DNA of 64,000 nucleotides, from assembly GCF_022869825.1 (NCBI RefSeq), contig NZ_CP094971.1:1985501-2049500 (forward strand), read 5' to 3'. Both the position numbers and the translations under genes were made by a program. Under the pieces are notes generated by a model. It was not told the origin of the DNA. It saw only the letters and a program-made list of their open reading frames with translations, and made no database searches. Below, piece after piece: positions 36,946 to 46,159 of this stretch. This DNA is from Clostridium sp. BJN0001 (GTDB lineage Bacteria > Bacillota > Clostridia > Clostridiales > Clostridiaceae). Position 1 is the first letter of the stretch, and the number at the start of each line of letters is the position of its first letter.

Positions 36946-37206
36946 CTATTTATTTCTGTAATACTCTACTATATCTTCAATTTTATCAAATTTATATCCT
37001 GCAGCTTCATAACAATCTAAAACTGCAAATTCCATTTCTTTTTGAGGAATATCATTAAATGTCTTATAATTATATCCTCTATCTATATATGAATTTAAAA
37101 TTGCTTCTTTTAAATCTTCTTTCGGTACTCCTTCTTCCTGAAAGATTTTTAGGAAGAAGTCTCTTGTTTCATTTAATTTTTCTTCATCTGATAATATTAT
37201 ACTCAT
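36946..37206 (-). CDS. Small conserved-looking protein of unknown function
   Basis: An 86-residue acidic, helical protein with no membrane segment. It starts inside the end of the TudS/DUF523 gene (4-base overlap ATGA), which indicates translational coupling and supports its reality. Two similar stretches, LKEAILNSYIDRGYNY and EFAVLDCYEAAGYKF, look like a duplicated helix-turn unit. No family recognised. Confidence 0.7.
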   Translation of the reverse strand: MSIILSDEEKLNETRDFFLKIFQEEGVPKEDLKEAILNSYIDRGYNYKTFNDIPQKEMEFAVLDCYEAAGYKFDKIEDIVEYYRNK

Positions 37207-37940
37207 TTCTTATCTTCCCCATCTTCATTTATTATTTTTTCCACTTCTTCTTTAGAAAAACCTGTTGCTTCTACAATTTCATCAACACTTTCAAAACCAA
37301 GCATATCTCTCGCGAGTGAGACCATAAGCCTTTTTACATTATTTCTTACAGTTTCAGGAAGCATATCATCTGAAACTAAATTAGATGATAAATCAAATTC
37401 AGTTTCACACCTTTGTTCCTGTTCATCCATTTTAAATGATTTTATAAGCTTTGCTTTATTCTTATCAAATTTATCTAAATATACAAGTTTTTTATCTTCC
37501 TCAAAGTCTTGTTCTGATAATACATCTATACCATTTTTCTTTAAAATAGATGCTGTAAGCCCACAGCCTTTTATTTTTTTATGTGTAAATGTACCATCAT
37601 AAACATAATTCACTCCACATGATGGACTTCCTTCTTTTAATATTGCCTTTTTTATACCAGCTTTTTCTGCAATTTTGAGTGTTTCCTCTGCACCTTTTAA
37701 ATAATTTTGAGTAACATCATCACCATCACATGTAATAATTTTTCCTGAATCATCTAAAATCTCATCAGCTGCATTTTGAAGTTCAGAAGGTTTTCTTGGT
37801 GTTTTAAGTCCTCCGAGCTGTTCAGGACATATAATAAGTGCCTTCCCCTCTTTTAAAAGGTGAACACACATATCATTTTTATTATTTTTTCCACTATATT
37901 TGCAATTAACCCCACAAAGGCAAGCACTAATTAAAAACAT
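37203..37940 (-). CDS. DUF523 (TudS-like desulfidase family) with C-terminal extension
   Basis: A 245-residue protein. Residues 1-150 are DUF523: MFLISACLCGVNCKYSGKNN with clustered cysteines, ICPEQLGGLKTPRKPSE, AILKEGSPSCGVNYVYDGTF and GCGLTASILKKNGI. Family member TudS removes sulfur from thiouracil with an Fe-S cluster held by conserved cysteines. The C-terminal 80 residues (MLPETVRNNVKRLMVSLARDM, then SVDEIVEATGFSKEEVEKII) form a helix-turn-helix-like tail, not part of the minimal domain. It has an AAGGAG site and follows mutS2 by 13 bases. A role in thio-nucleobase repair is inference. Confidence 0.85.
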   Translation of the reverse strand: MFLISACLCGVNCKYSGKNNKNDMCVHLLKEGKALIICPEQLGGLKTPRKPSELQNAADEILDDSGKIITCDGDDVTQNYLKGAEETLKIAEKAGIKKAILKEGSPSCGVNYVYDGTFTHKKIKGCGLTASILKKNGIDVLSEQDFEEDKKLVYLDKFDKNKAKLIKSFKMDEQEQRCETEFDLSSNLVSDDMLPETVRNNVKRLMVSLARDMLGFESVDEIVEATGFSKEEVEKIINEDGEDKK

Positions 37941-37953
37941 TAAAACACTCCTT

Positions 37954-40317
37954 CTAATTCTTAAGTACAGCTATGGTTACTCCGTCTCCACCTTCACCGT
38001 ACTCTCCAAGCCTATATGACTTAACATGCGGATGATTTTTCAGCATTTTAGTTATCGCTTTTCTAAGGACTCCAGTTCCTTTCCCATGAACTATAGTTAC
38101 TTCTCCAAGGTTTGCCCTATATGCATCATCTAAATATTTATCAGTTTTCATACACGCTTCTTGAGAATCAAGACCTCTAAGATCTACTCTTGATTCAACT
38201 CTTGATAAGTTTAATTTAACTTCTCTCTTCTTTTTTATTTTTTCTTTCTTTACTTGTTTTGATTTTCTAAGATCATCTAGTTTTACAGAAACTTTCATAA
38301 TTCCTGCTTCAACTAATACTTCATTTTTATTATCTGGTTTTGTAAGAATAATAACTTCCTGATTTAAAGATGGAAGATATGCCGGCATTCCTTCTTCTAT
38401 TTTCTTTAGTTTTTCCCCACTATCCTCTTCTTTTTTATAAGATAACATCTTTTCTTTATCTTCAAGACTGTCTTTAAGTTTCCTTCTTTCTTCTTCAAGT
38501 CTTTTTCTTCCGCCGCCTTCTATACCCATTTTTTCAAGCGTTCTCATTGCTTTAAGTATTTCATCAGCCTCATCCTTAGCGCTGCTTATTATATCACGAG
38601 CTTTTATTTTTGCTTCATCATAAGCTTTTTCTCTTGCTTTTTCTAGTTTTTCATACTTTTCATCATATTTATTTTTAAGCTTTTCAGCTTCTATTTTTAA
38701 TACTTTAGCATTTCTTTCATCATCTTTAGCTTTTATACTTCTTTTTTGAAGATCACGTATTAAATCTTCAAACTGAAGATTGTCATCAGATACATAATTT
38801 TTAGCTCTTTCAATTATATAATCTGAAAGACCTAGCCTTTTTGAAATCTGAAATGCATTAGATTTTCCTGGTATTCCCACAAGAAGCCTGTATGTAGGCT
38901 GAAGTGTATTTATATCAAATTCAACAGAGGCATTTTCAACTTTATCTGTCTTTAAAGCATATGCTTTAAGCTCACTGTAATGTGTAGTTGCTATCTGTTT
39001 TGCTCCTCTTTCACGTAGTGTTTCAAGAATTGACACTGCAAGTGCTGCTCCTTCAGTAGGATCAGTTCCAGCACCAAGTTCATCAAAAAGTACTAACGAT
39101 GTATCATCAGCTTTTTTCATTATATGTACTATATTTGTCATATGAGCAGAAAATGTTGATAAATTCTGTTCAATGCTTTGTTCGTCTCCAATATCTGCAA
39201 ATATTTCTCTATAAAATGCTATTGATGAATTTGACTGTGCTGGTATAAGCATTCCTGAAAGTCCCATAATATGAAGAAGTCCAACAGTTTTAAGAGTTAC
39301 TGTTTTTCCTCCTGTATTAGGTCCTGTAATCATTAGTGTATCAAAATCATCACCAAGATAAATATCTGAAGGAACAACCTTTTCACTATCAATAAGAGGA
39401 TGTTTTGCACCTTTTAAGCAAAATTTTCCGTCTTCTTTTATATAAGGTCTTACTGCATTTAAACTTAATGCATACTTTGCTTTTGCAAAAATAAAATCTA
39501 AATCTATAAGTACATTAAAATTACTTTCACATACAGCTGAATTTTCTTTTACTTTTAATGTAAGGTTTCTTAAAATAGCTTCTATCTCTGCTTTTTCTTT
39601 TAAAGAAAGTTCTAATATCTCATTATTTAAATTTACAACACTCATAGGCTCTATAAAGAATGTTGAACCTGTTGAAGATTGATCATGTACAAGACCTGGC
39701 ACTTTGCTCTTATATTCAGATTTTACTGGAATAACATATCTTTCTCCTCGCATTGTATATAAAGCATCTTGAAGATATTTAGAATTCGCCTTTACTATAG
39801 AATTTACTTTTTCTCTTATAGATGAATTTTTTTCTTTTATACTCTTTCTTATATTAAAAAGCTTTGCGCTTGCTTTATCATTTATTTCTGTCTCAGATAC
39901 TATTGCTTTTGAAATCTCATCTTCAAGCTGTTTTAAAGGTTCTAGAATATAAATAATATCTTCTAAATTTTTATATTGTTTTTCACTTTCTTCTCTTTTA
40001 AAAAACTCTTTCATGTTTCTTGAAACTCTAAGCATACTTCCTATTTTAAGAAGCTGTTCAGGTATAAGAGAAGCATCTTTTTTTGCTTTTTGTAATCCAT
40101 CTTTTATATCAAAAAGCCCTTCAAGTGGAGGTGCTCCTTTTTCAATAAGCACATAGAGTGCCTCATTACATTCATCAAGTTTTTTATTTATTTCATAAAC
40201 ATTATCATAAGGGGTTAGTTCATCTATAAGTTTTCTGCTTGTTTTCGTTCTTGCATACTTTTTCACTTTTTCTTTTATCTTATTAAATTCTAAGACCCTC
40301 ATTGATCTTTTATTCAT
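37954..40317 (-). CDS. mutS2: Endonuclease MutS2
   Basis: A 787-residue MutS homologue that lacks the mismatch-recognition domain. The ATPase has Walker A ITGPNTGGKTVTLKTVGLL near 330, Walker B LVLFDELGAGTDPTEGAAL near 410 and THYSELKAYA. A long coiled coil spans about 515-640, and the C-terminal Smr nuclease domain (about 710-787) has VDLRGLDSQEA and the HGKGTGVLR motif. MutS2 suppresses recombination or rescues collided ribosomes in relatives. It starts 18 bases after the U32 gene. Full length, no defects seen. Confidence 0.95.
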   Translation of the reverse strand: MNKRSMRVLEFNKIKEKVKKYARTKTSRKLIDELTPYDNVYEINKKLDECNEALYVLIEKGAPPLEGLFDIKDGLQKAKKDASLIPEQLLKIGSMLRVSRNMKEFFKREESEKQYKNLEDIIYILEPLKQLEDEISKAIVSETEINDKASAKLFNIRKSIKEKNSSIREKVNSIVKANSKYLQDALYTMRGERYVIPVKSEYKSKVPGLVHDQSSTGSTFFIEPMSVVNLNNEILELSLKEKAEIEAILRNLTLKVKENSAVCESNFNVLIDLDFIFAKAKYALSLNAVRPYIKEDGKFCLKGAKHPLIDSEKVVPSDIYLGDDFDTLMITGPNTGGKTVTLKTVGLLHIMGLSGMLIPAQSNSSIAFYREIFADIGDEQSIEQNLSTFSAHMTNIVHIMKKADDTSLVLFDELGAGTDPTEGAALAVSILETLRERGAKQIATTHYSELKAYALKTDKVENASVEFDINTLQPTYRLLVGIPGKSNAFQISKRLGLSDYIIERAKNYVSDDNLQFEDLIRDLQKRSIKAKDDERNAKVLKIEAEKLKNKYDEKYEKLEKAREKAYDEAKIKARDIISSAKDEADEILKAMRTLEKMGIEGGGRKRLEEERRKLKDSLEDKEKMLSYKKEEDSGEKLKKIEEGMPAYLPSLNQEVIILTKPDNKNEVLVEAGIMKVSVKLDDLRKSKQVKKEKIKKKREVKLNLSRVESRVDLRGLDSQEACMKTDKYLDDAYRANLGEVTIVHGKGTGVLRKAITKMLKNHPHVKSYRLGEYGEGGDGVTIAVLKN

Positions 40318-40335
40318 TTCTTCACATCCTAACTA

Positions 40336-42687
40336 CTACTCTACTTTTCGTTTATAATGACCTCTTGTATAGTTGTTATCTTTTCTTTCTTCTTTTTTAT
40401 AAACTTCATCTAAAACATAATTTACTTCGTTATAATCTTCTGTTGTGAAATCCACTCTAAAATTACATATTCCAAACCTTTTTAACTCATCCATCTCATT
40501 TATTATATCTGTAGGAACAGAGTTTAGTATGTGACTTCTACATGAATTATCTGTATATATAAAGAATTTTTCATTCATTCTGTCAATAAGACAATATTCG
40601 TCTTTAAGACATGCATTATTACAACTTTTATTTGAACTTTTATTTCCAAATGTGCTTCCTATAGGACAATATTCACTTACCATAAGTTCAGTTTTTCCAT
40701 AGATATTTACTGCTGATGTCTTTTTCTTTCTATCTTCTGATATTTTTCTTATTTCAGATTTTGTAAGTTCAAGACTTAACGAAACTATATCAATATCTTT
40801 AAGATAAAATTCTAATGCTTCAGTATTAAATACATTAAGTTTATAATCTCCAATTATAAAAATTTCATCCTTATAATGGTTTATAATTCCAGCATTTGAT
40901 GTTATTATCCCATCTATACTATCCTTTACAGAATCAATTGTTTTTATAATTTCATTAAATTCCTGTTTAACTACAGATGGTATGCTTATAAATATCCTCT
41001 TTCCATCTACTTTTCTTATATCTTCTATACCTAATGCATTCTTATATTTAGACGAAAAAATATTTAGTGCAATATTTAAAGTTTTTTCATTTTCTAATAA
41101 AGCCTTTAACTGTTCTTTAAATAAACAACTATATATTATCCCTATTTCTTTTTGAGATTTATTTTTTTCAAATGTAAATTCTTTTTTATCTGGTAAACGT
41201 CTATATGAAGATATTTTCTGATCACTTATTTTATTAAATAAATCACGTCTTAAACTATTAAGTGACGAAATTCTTACAAATCCTTCTTCAAAAGCGCTAA
41301 AAATTATATCTGAAAATTTATATGCTACATCTCCAGATTTCTTTAATGCTTTTTCTATTCTTTCTTTTGAAAGAGGACTACTTTGTGCTTTTTCTACAAT
41401 GTCCCCATATACTTCATATATATTTCCTTCATATTCAGTTTTAATTTTAAGAGGTTCATTTGTCTTAAAAATAACTTCTGCTTTTAAATTTATCTTTTTT
41501 TCATAAGACTTTATATCTTTATCTAATGAATCAATCATCATTTTATCTGATGTCTTATATAATATATTTCCCTTTTTATATCCGTTTTTAGGAAAAAGCT
41601 TTACACTCTGTCCTTTAAAAGCTTCATTTTTTTCATTACCATTTACTATAATTTTGCTTAAAGTAAATCCTTTTTCTAAAAACCTTATTCCATCTCCTAA
41701 GGCTACGTCTCTTTCAAGAAGTACTTCTCCATTATCCTTAACCTGACCAATTCTTACGCCTGTATTTTTAGGATAATTAAAACTCATCATATCTTTTCCT
41801 GTATTCTTATAAAGATATGCTTTTGCAAATCCTTCTCTATTAAAAAGTTTTAATAGCATTTCTTTGCCATTTTTTATATCATATTTACTATTTTTTAAAT
41901 ACTTATCTACTGCATTTCTATAAGATTTTGTTACTCCTGCAACATATTCAGGTTTTTTCATTCTTCCTTCTATTTTTAAAGATGACGTACCGCTCTTTAC
42001 TATATCTTCTATATTGTCAATAAGGCATGTATCTTTTGTGCTTAAAAGATATCCTTTTTTTTCTTCGCCTTTTTTGCCTTTTATTGTATAAAGCATCCTA
42101 CATGGCTGTGCACATCTTCCTCTATTTCCGCTTCTTGTTCCTATCATAGAACTCATAAGACACTGTCCTGAATAACATACACATAATGCACCATGAACAA
42201 ATATTTCTGTTTCTATATTTAAATCATTTGATATATATTTTATTTCATTTAAAGATAATTCTCTTGATAATACTATTCTCTTTAATCCTTTTTTATTAAA
42301 ATATAATGCTCCTTCAGGATTATGAATTGTCATCTGTGTAGATGCATGAAGTTCAAAATCAGGATATGTTTTCCTTAATATATTAATAAGACCTGTATCT
42401 TGAATAATAAGAGCATCTACCCCTATTTCATATAAAAATGCTGCATAATCAGCTGCTTTTTTAATTTCATCATCTTTTAAAATTGTATTTATTGTAACAT
42501 ATATTTTTACATTATATATATGAGCATAATCTACTGCCTTTTTCATATTATCATCGTCAAAATTTGATGCATATGCCCTTGCAGAAAACTTATCTCCTCC
42601 AAGATATATAGCATCTGCTCCATTATTTACTGCTGCAATTAAACTCTCCATTGATCCTGCTGGAGCTAATACTTCTATGTTTTTCAT
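40336..42687 (-). CDS. U32-family peptidase-like protein (RlhA type)
   Basis: A 783-residue protein. The N-terminal barrel begins EVLAPAGSMESLIAAVNNGADAIYLGG. The U32 signature EIFVHGALCVCYSGQCLMSSMIGTRSGNRGRCAQPCRMLY (core CVCYSGQCLMSS and GRCAQPCR, near 165-200) carries four cysteines that in relatives bind an Fe-S cluster. A DUF3656-like middle part and a C-terminal second barrel with more cysteines (EYCPIGSTFGN, CNNACLKDEYCL) follow. Long U32 proteins such as RlhA/TrhP hydroxylate rRNA or tRNA rather than cutting protein. Which RNA is acted on cannot be told. GGAGG lies 6 bases before ATG. Confidence 0.9.
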   Translation of the reverse strand: MKNIEVLAPAGSMESLIAAVNNGADAIYLGGDKFSARAYASNFDDDNMKKAVDYAHIYNVKIYVTINTILKDDEIKKAADYAAFLYEIGVDALIIQDTGLINILRKTYPDFELHASTQMTIHNPEGALYFNKKGLKRIVLSRELSLNEIKYISNDLNIETEIFVHGALCVCYSGQCLMSSMIGTRSGNRGRCAQPCRMLYTIKGKKGEEKKGYLLSTKDTCLIDNIEDIVKSGTSSLKIEGRMKKPEYVAGVTKSYRNAVDKYLKNSKYDIKNGKEMLLKLFNREGFAKAYLYKNTGKDMMSFNYPKNTGVRIGQVKDNGEVLLERDVALGDGIRFLEKGFTLSKIIVNGNEKNEAFKGQSVKLFPKNGYKKGNILYKTSDKMMIDSLDKDIKSYEKKINLKAEVIFKTNEPLKIKTEYEGNIYEVYGDIVEKAQSSPLSKERIEKALKKSGDVAYKFSDIIFSAFEEGFVRISSLNSLRRDLFNKISDQKISSYRRLPDKKEFTFEKNKSQKEIGIIYSCLFKEQLKALLENEKTLNIALNIFSSKYKNALGIEDIRKVDGKRIFISIPSVVKQEFNEIIKTIDSVKDSIDGIITSNAGIINHYKDEIFIIGDYKLNVFNTEALEFYLKDIDIVSLSLELTKSEIRKISEDRKKKTSAVNIYGKTELMVSEYCPIGSTFGNKSSNKSCNNACLKDEYCLIDRMNEKFFIYTDNSCRSHILNSVPTDIINEMDELKRFGICNFRVDFTTEDYNEVNYVLDEVYKKEERKDNNYTRGHYKRKVE

Positions 42688-42720
42688 TAATTTCCTCCAA
42701 AATTTTTACGATAATAAGAG

Positions 42721-43860
42721 CTATCTATTTTTCTTTTTATTTATTTTAGGTGCTATAAACTCTTTCTTAGCTTTTGCAAGTTCTATATCCTTCTCTACTA
42801 TTTCAGATTTTAATTTTAATATTCTAGACTCAAGCTGCTTTACTTTTTTGTTTCCCTTTTCAGAATTTTTATTTTTTTGCTGTATTATTTTTTCTTCAGT
42901 ATCTTTAAGTTTCCTATCTGATTCAATATAAAGTTCGCTAACTCTATCTAATTCTTTTTCATTATCACCGTATTTTTTTTCAAATTCTGCTCTTTTTATC
43001 TTTTCATTCTCAAGTTGTGATTTTAATTTATCAATTTCATTATTTATATCATCATCTGATTTTTCTTTTATCTCTGACTGTTTTAAAAGTTCATTATTTT
43101 TTTCTTTAAGTTCCCTGTTTAAGCCCTTTATACGTTCAATTTCTAAGCTTACTTCAACATTTTTATCGTCTGAGAATTTTAATTTTTCTTGTAATTTGCT
43201 ATTTTCGAAAGTAAGATCTTCATTTCTCTTTTTCAATTTTTGTATATGATTATCCTTACCTTTACTATCGGTACTTAAATTTTTCTGACTTTCTCTTAAT
43301 TCCTCAATTTTTTTATAAAGGAACTTGTTTTTATCTTTTATATCTAATATTTCTTTATTTAAAACTTCATTTAAATTTTTAACCTTATCTATTTCTTCTT
43401 TTAATTCATCATTTTCTTTTTTTAATGTACTGCATTCTTTTCTCTTTTCATTTAGTTCCTCAGATAGTCCTTTATATTCTTCTTCTATCCCTTTATAATG
43501 TTCTTTAAGTTCATTTTTTATACCCTGATTTGATGTCTTATATGCATCCTTTTCATTATTTACTCTTTGAAGTACTTCTGTCAGATTATGAATCTGCTCA
43601 TTTAATTTTGTATTTTCAGTCTTTAATTCATTTTTACCATCAGTAATAGTCTTTACTCTATCTTTCATCTCATACAATTCATCTGCCATATTTACTGCTG
43701 TAAGAATACTTGCAGACGCAGTACTTAATGTTGAATTAATAGATTTTATCTCTTTTATCTTGCTGTCAACATACTGTGCAACTTCAGATAAGTATTTTTC
43801 GTTTTTGTCCCCTTTTAATTTATAACTACTCCCATTGATATTAACTGTTACTTTTATCAT
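42721..43860 (-). CDS. zapA: ZapA-domain cell-division protein with long coiled coil
   Basis: A 379-residue protein. Residues 1-90 are a ZapA domain (VTVNINGSSYKLKGDKNEKYLSEVAQYVDSKI, core EKYLSEVAQYVD, and ASILTAVNMADELYEMKD). The remaining 280 residues are almost continuous coiled coil rich in Glu and Lys, ending in a basic KINKKKNR. ZapA tethers and bundles FtsZ; the usual protein is about 90-130 residues, so this one is three times longer. ATG 43860 follows AGAGG by 8 bases and is preferred to GTG three codons earlier. It heads the operon with U32, mutS2 and others. Confidence 0.82.
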   Translation of the reverse strand: MIKVTVNINGSSYKLKGDKNEKYLSEVAQYVDSKIKEIKSINSTLSTASASILTAVNMADELYEMKDRVKTITDGKNELKTENTKLNEQIHNLTEVLQRVNNEKDAYKTSNQGIKNELKEHYKGIEEEYKGLSEELNEKRKECSTLKKENDELKEEIDKVKNLNEVLNKEILDIKDKNKFLYKKIEELRESQKNLSTDSKGKDNHIQKLKKRNEDLTFENSKLQEKLKFSDDKNVEVSLEIERIKGLNRELKEKNNELLKQSEIKEKSDDDINNEIDKLKSQLENEKIKRAEFEKKYGDNEKELDRVSELYIESDRKLKDTEEKIIQQKNKNSEKGNKKVKQLESRILKLKSEIVEKDIELAKAKKEFIAPKINKKKNR

Positions 43861-43892
43861 AATCCGCACCTCTAAATTACTTATATATTATA

Positions 43893-43921
43893 ATTATAGG
43901 ACATTTAAATATATAAAACAA
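43893..43921 (-). promoter_or_regulatory. Promoter of the zapA-U32-mutS2 operon
   Basis: Minus-strand TTGTTT (43916-43921), 17-base spacer, TATAAT (43893-43898), about 33 bases before the ATG. Confidence 0.7.
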
Positions 43922-44008
43922 TTGAATTGTATATACTTTTTCTTTCCTTTTAATAATTTTGTGATATACTTATTTTAATTGTTAATTTTAATAAGACAGA
44001 TTTAGGCG

Positions 44009-45367
44009 GTGAGGAACATTAATATTAAATCATTTTTAAGTATAATTATTTCAAAATTTATTGCATTTACTTCAAAACATCTATTAAAAGGAGGAAGTAA
44101 TTTTCCTGGTAAGATCGCATTAAAAATTGATAAAACTATACTAAAGACAGTAAGCAGAGGCTATAGAGTAATATTAATAACCGGGACAAACGGAAAAACA
44201 ACAACTACAAGCATGATTTATAACATTCTTAAGCAAAATGGAAATTATGTAATAACAAATAACACAGGTGCAAACCTATATCCTGGAATTGTTGCATGCT
44301 TTATTGCTAATTTTTCACTATTTAAAAAGATCAAAAACAGATATGCTGTTATTGAAGTTGATGAAGCTAATGTAAAATTCATCACAGAATACATAACTCC
44401 TGAAATAATAACAATAACAAACTTGTTTAGAGATCAGCTCGATAGATATGGGGAAGTTTATACTACTTTAAAGAAAATACTTGAAGGAATAAAAAAAGTT
44501 CCAGATACGAAACTTATCTTAAATGCAGATGAATCTCTTTTAGGAAAACTTGACATAAAAAATGAAGTTATTTATTACGGATTTAATGAACCAATAAAGA
44601 ATAATAACGCTCCTGATATAAATGCAGATGCAAAGTTTTGTAAGTTCTGTAAGGCACCTTATAAATATAATTTTATAACTTATAATCACCTTGGTGATTT
44701 TTACTGTCCTTGCTGTGGATATAAAAGACCAAAGCTTACTTACTCTGTTGATAAAATTTTAAATTTATCATCTGAATCTTCAGTAGTACTTATTAACAAT
44801 ACTGAAATTATGATAAATCAATCTGGTGTTTACAATATTTATAATGGACTCTGTGCTTATTCATGTGCAAAAGAACTTAGCATACAGGATTCTTCAATAA
44901 AATTATCATTAGCTACTCAGAATTCAAGTTTTGGAAGACAAGAACAATTTAATATAGATGATAAAAACATTCATATTATTCTTGTAAAAAATCCTGCAGG
45001 ATATAATCAAGCATTAGATACACTTTTATTAAATAATGGAGATCTTTCTGTTTTATTTATGTTAAATGATAATTATGCTGATGGTAGAGATGTATCATGG
45101 ATATGGGACGTTGATTTTGAAAAAATAAATATACTTGATATAAAAAATATTTTTATTTCAGGTATAAGAATGTATGATATGGCTGTAAGATTAAAAGTTG
45201 CAGGTCTTGATGTAAATAAATTTGTTTTAGATGATAATTACGAAACTCTTACAGAAAATTTAAAAGCTGCTTCATCTGATAACATTTATATTCTAGCAAC
45301 TTATACAGCAATGATAAACTATAGAAAATTTCTTTTCTCAAAAGGCTATATAAAAAAATTGTGGTAA
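44009..45367 (+). CDS. murT: Lipid II isoglutaminyl synthase, Mur ligase-like subunit
   Basis: MurT with GatD amidates D-Glu of lipid II to isoglutamine. The 452-residue protein has the Mur ligase P-loop LITGTNGKTTTTSM near 56, VIEVDEANVKF, ITNLFRDQLDRYGE and a C-terminal DUF1727 domain with DGRDVSWIWDVDFE (catalytic aspartate region). Four cysteines in CKFCKAPY and CPCCGYKRP form the zinc ribbon seen in MurT. GTG 44009 is the only in-frame start giving a full N-terminus, but its ribosome site (AGGCG) is too close, so the exact start is uncertain. gatD follows 18 bases later. Confidence 0.93.
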   Translation: MRNINIKSFLSIIISKFIAFTSKHLLKGGSNFPGKIALKIDKTILKTVSRGYRVILITGTNGKTTTTSMIYNILKQNGNYVITNNTGANLYPGIVACFIANFSLFKKIKNRYAVIEVDEANVKFITEYITPEIITITNLFRDQLDRYGEVYTTLKKILEGIKKVPDTKLILNADESLLGKLDIKNEVIYYGFNEPIKNNNAPDINADAKFCKFCKAPYKYNFITYNHLGDFYCPCCGYKRPKLTYSVDKILNLSSESSVVLINNTEIMINQSGVYNIYNGLCAYSCAKELSIQDSSIKLSLATQNSSFGRQEQFNIDDKNIHIILVKNPAGYNQALDTLLLNNGDLSVLFMLNDNYADGRDVSWIWDVDFEKINILDIKNIFISGIRMYDMAVRLKVAGLDVNKFVLDDNYETLTENLKAASSDNIYILATYTAMINYRKFLFSKGYIKKLW

Positions 45368-45385
45368 ATTGAAAGGAGGATTTTT

Positions 45386-46108
45386 ATGAATTTAACTATT
45401 TGTCACCTTTATCCAGATTTACTTAATGTATATGGAGATTTAGGTAATGTTTTAATATTAAAATATAGAGCATCTCTTCGTGGAATCAATGTGAACATAG
45501 TAAACTGTTCATTAAATGATAAAATAGATATAAATAATACGGATATTATATTTTTTGGTGGTGGCCAAGATTATGAACAATCGATTGTATCTAAAGATTT
45601 AAATGCATGTAAAAAAAATGATATTTCAGAATATATAGAAAGTGAAAAAGTATTTATGGCTATATGTGGAGGCTATCAGCTTCTTGGTAAATACTATACT
45701 TCACCTGAAGGTGAAAAAATCGAAGGTCTTGGAATACTCGATATATATACTGAGGGCGGAGATAAAAGATTTATCGGAAATACAGAAATATTCTGTGAAA
45801 AGTTTAATGAAACATATGTAGGATTTGAAAATCACTCAGGAAGAACTTATATAAATAAGCATACTCCTCTTGGAAAATGCATACATGGGTATGGTAATAA
45901 CGGAAGTGATGGCTATGAGGGTTGCATATATAAAAATACATTTGGAACATATTTTCATGGATCATTTCTTTCAAAGAATCCTGAATTTGCAGATAGACTT
46001 CTTGAAACTGCACTTCAAAAGAAATATGCTGAAAAAATAGTTCTTAACGATTTAGATGATTCTTATGAAATAAATGCAAAAAAACATATAATTGAATTAT
46101 TAAAGTAA
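45386..46108 (+). CDS. gatD: Lipid II isoglutaminyl synthase, glutamine amidotransferase subunit
   Basis: GatD supplies ammonia from glutamine to MurT. The 240-residue class I-like (CobB/CobQ type) amidotransferase has FFGGGQDYEQ near 52, the nucleophile Cys in MAICGGYQLLG near 94, and the His of GTYFHGSFLSKNPE near 190. LYPDLLNVYGDLGN at the start is the family signature. AAAGGAGG precedes ATG. It forms a two-gene operon with murT that ends at an 18-bp terminator. Confidence 0.95.
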   Translation: MNLTICHLYPDLLNVYGDLGNVLILKYRASLRGINVNIVNCSLNDKIDINNTDIIFFGGGQDYEQSIVSKDLNACKKNDISEYIESEKVFMAICGGYQLLGKYYTSPEGEKIEGLGILDIYTEGGDKRFIGNTEIFCEKFNETYVGFENHSGRTYINKHTPLGKCIHGYGNNGSDGYEGCIYKNTFGTYFHGSFLSKNPEFADRLLETALQKKYAEKIVLNDLDDSYEINAKKHIIELLK

Positions 46109-46112
46109 ACTT

Positions 46113-46159
46113 AATTGACATTTAGTTAAATTAAAAATTTTAACTAAATGTCAATTTTT
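46113..46159 (+). terminator. Terminator of murT-gatD
   Basis: A perfect 18-bp stem (46113-46130 with 46139-46156), 8-base loop, T run. The right flank overlaps the stop of the convergent deacetylase gene. Confidence 0.9.
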
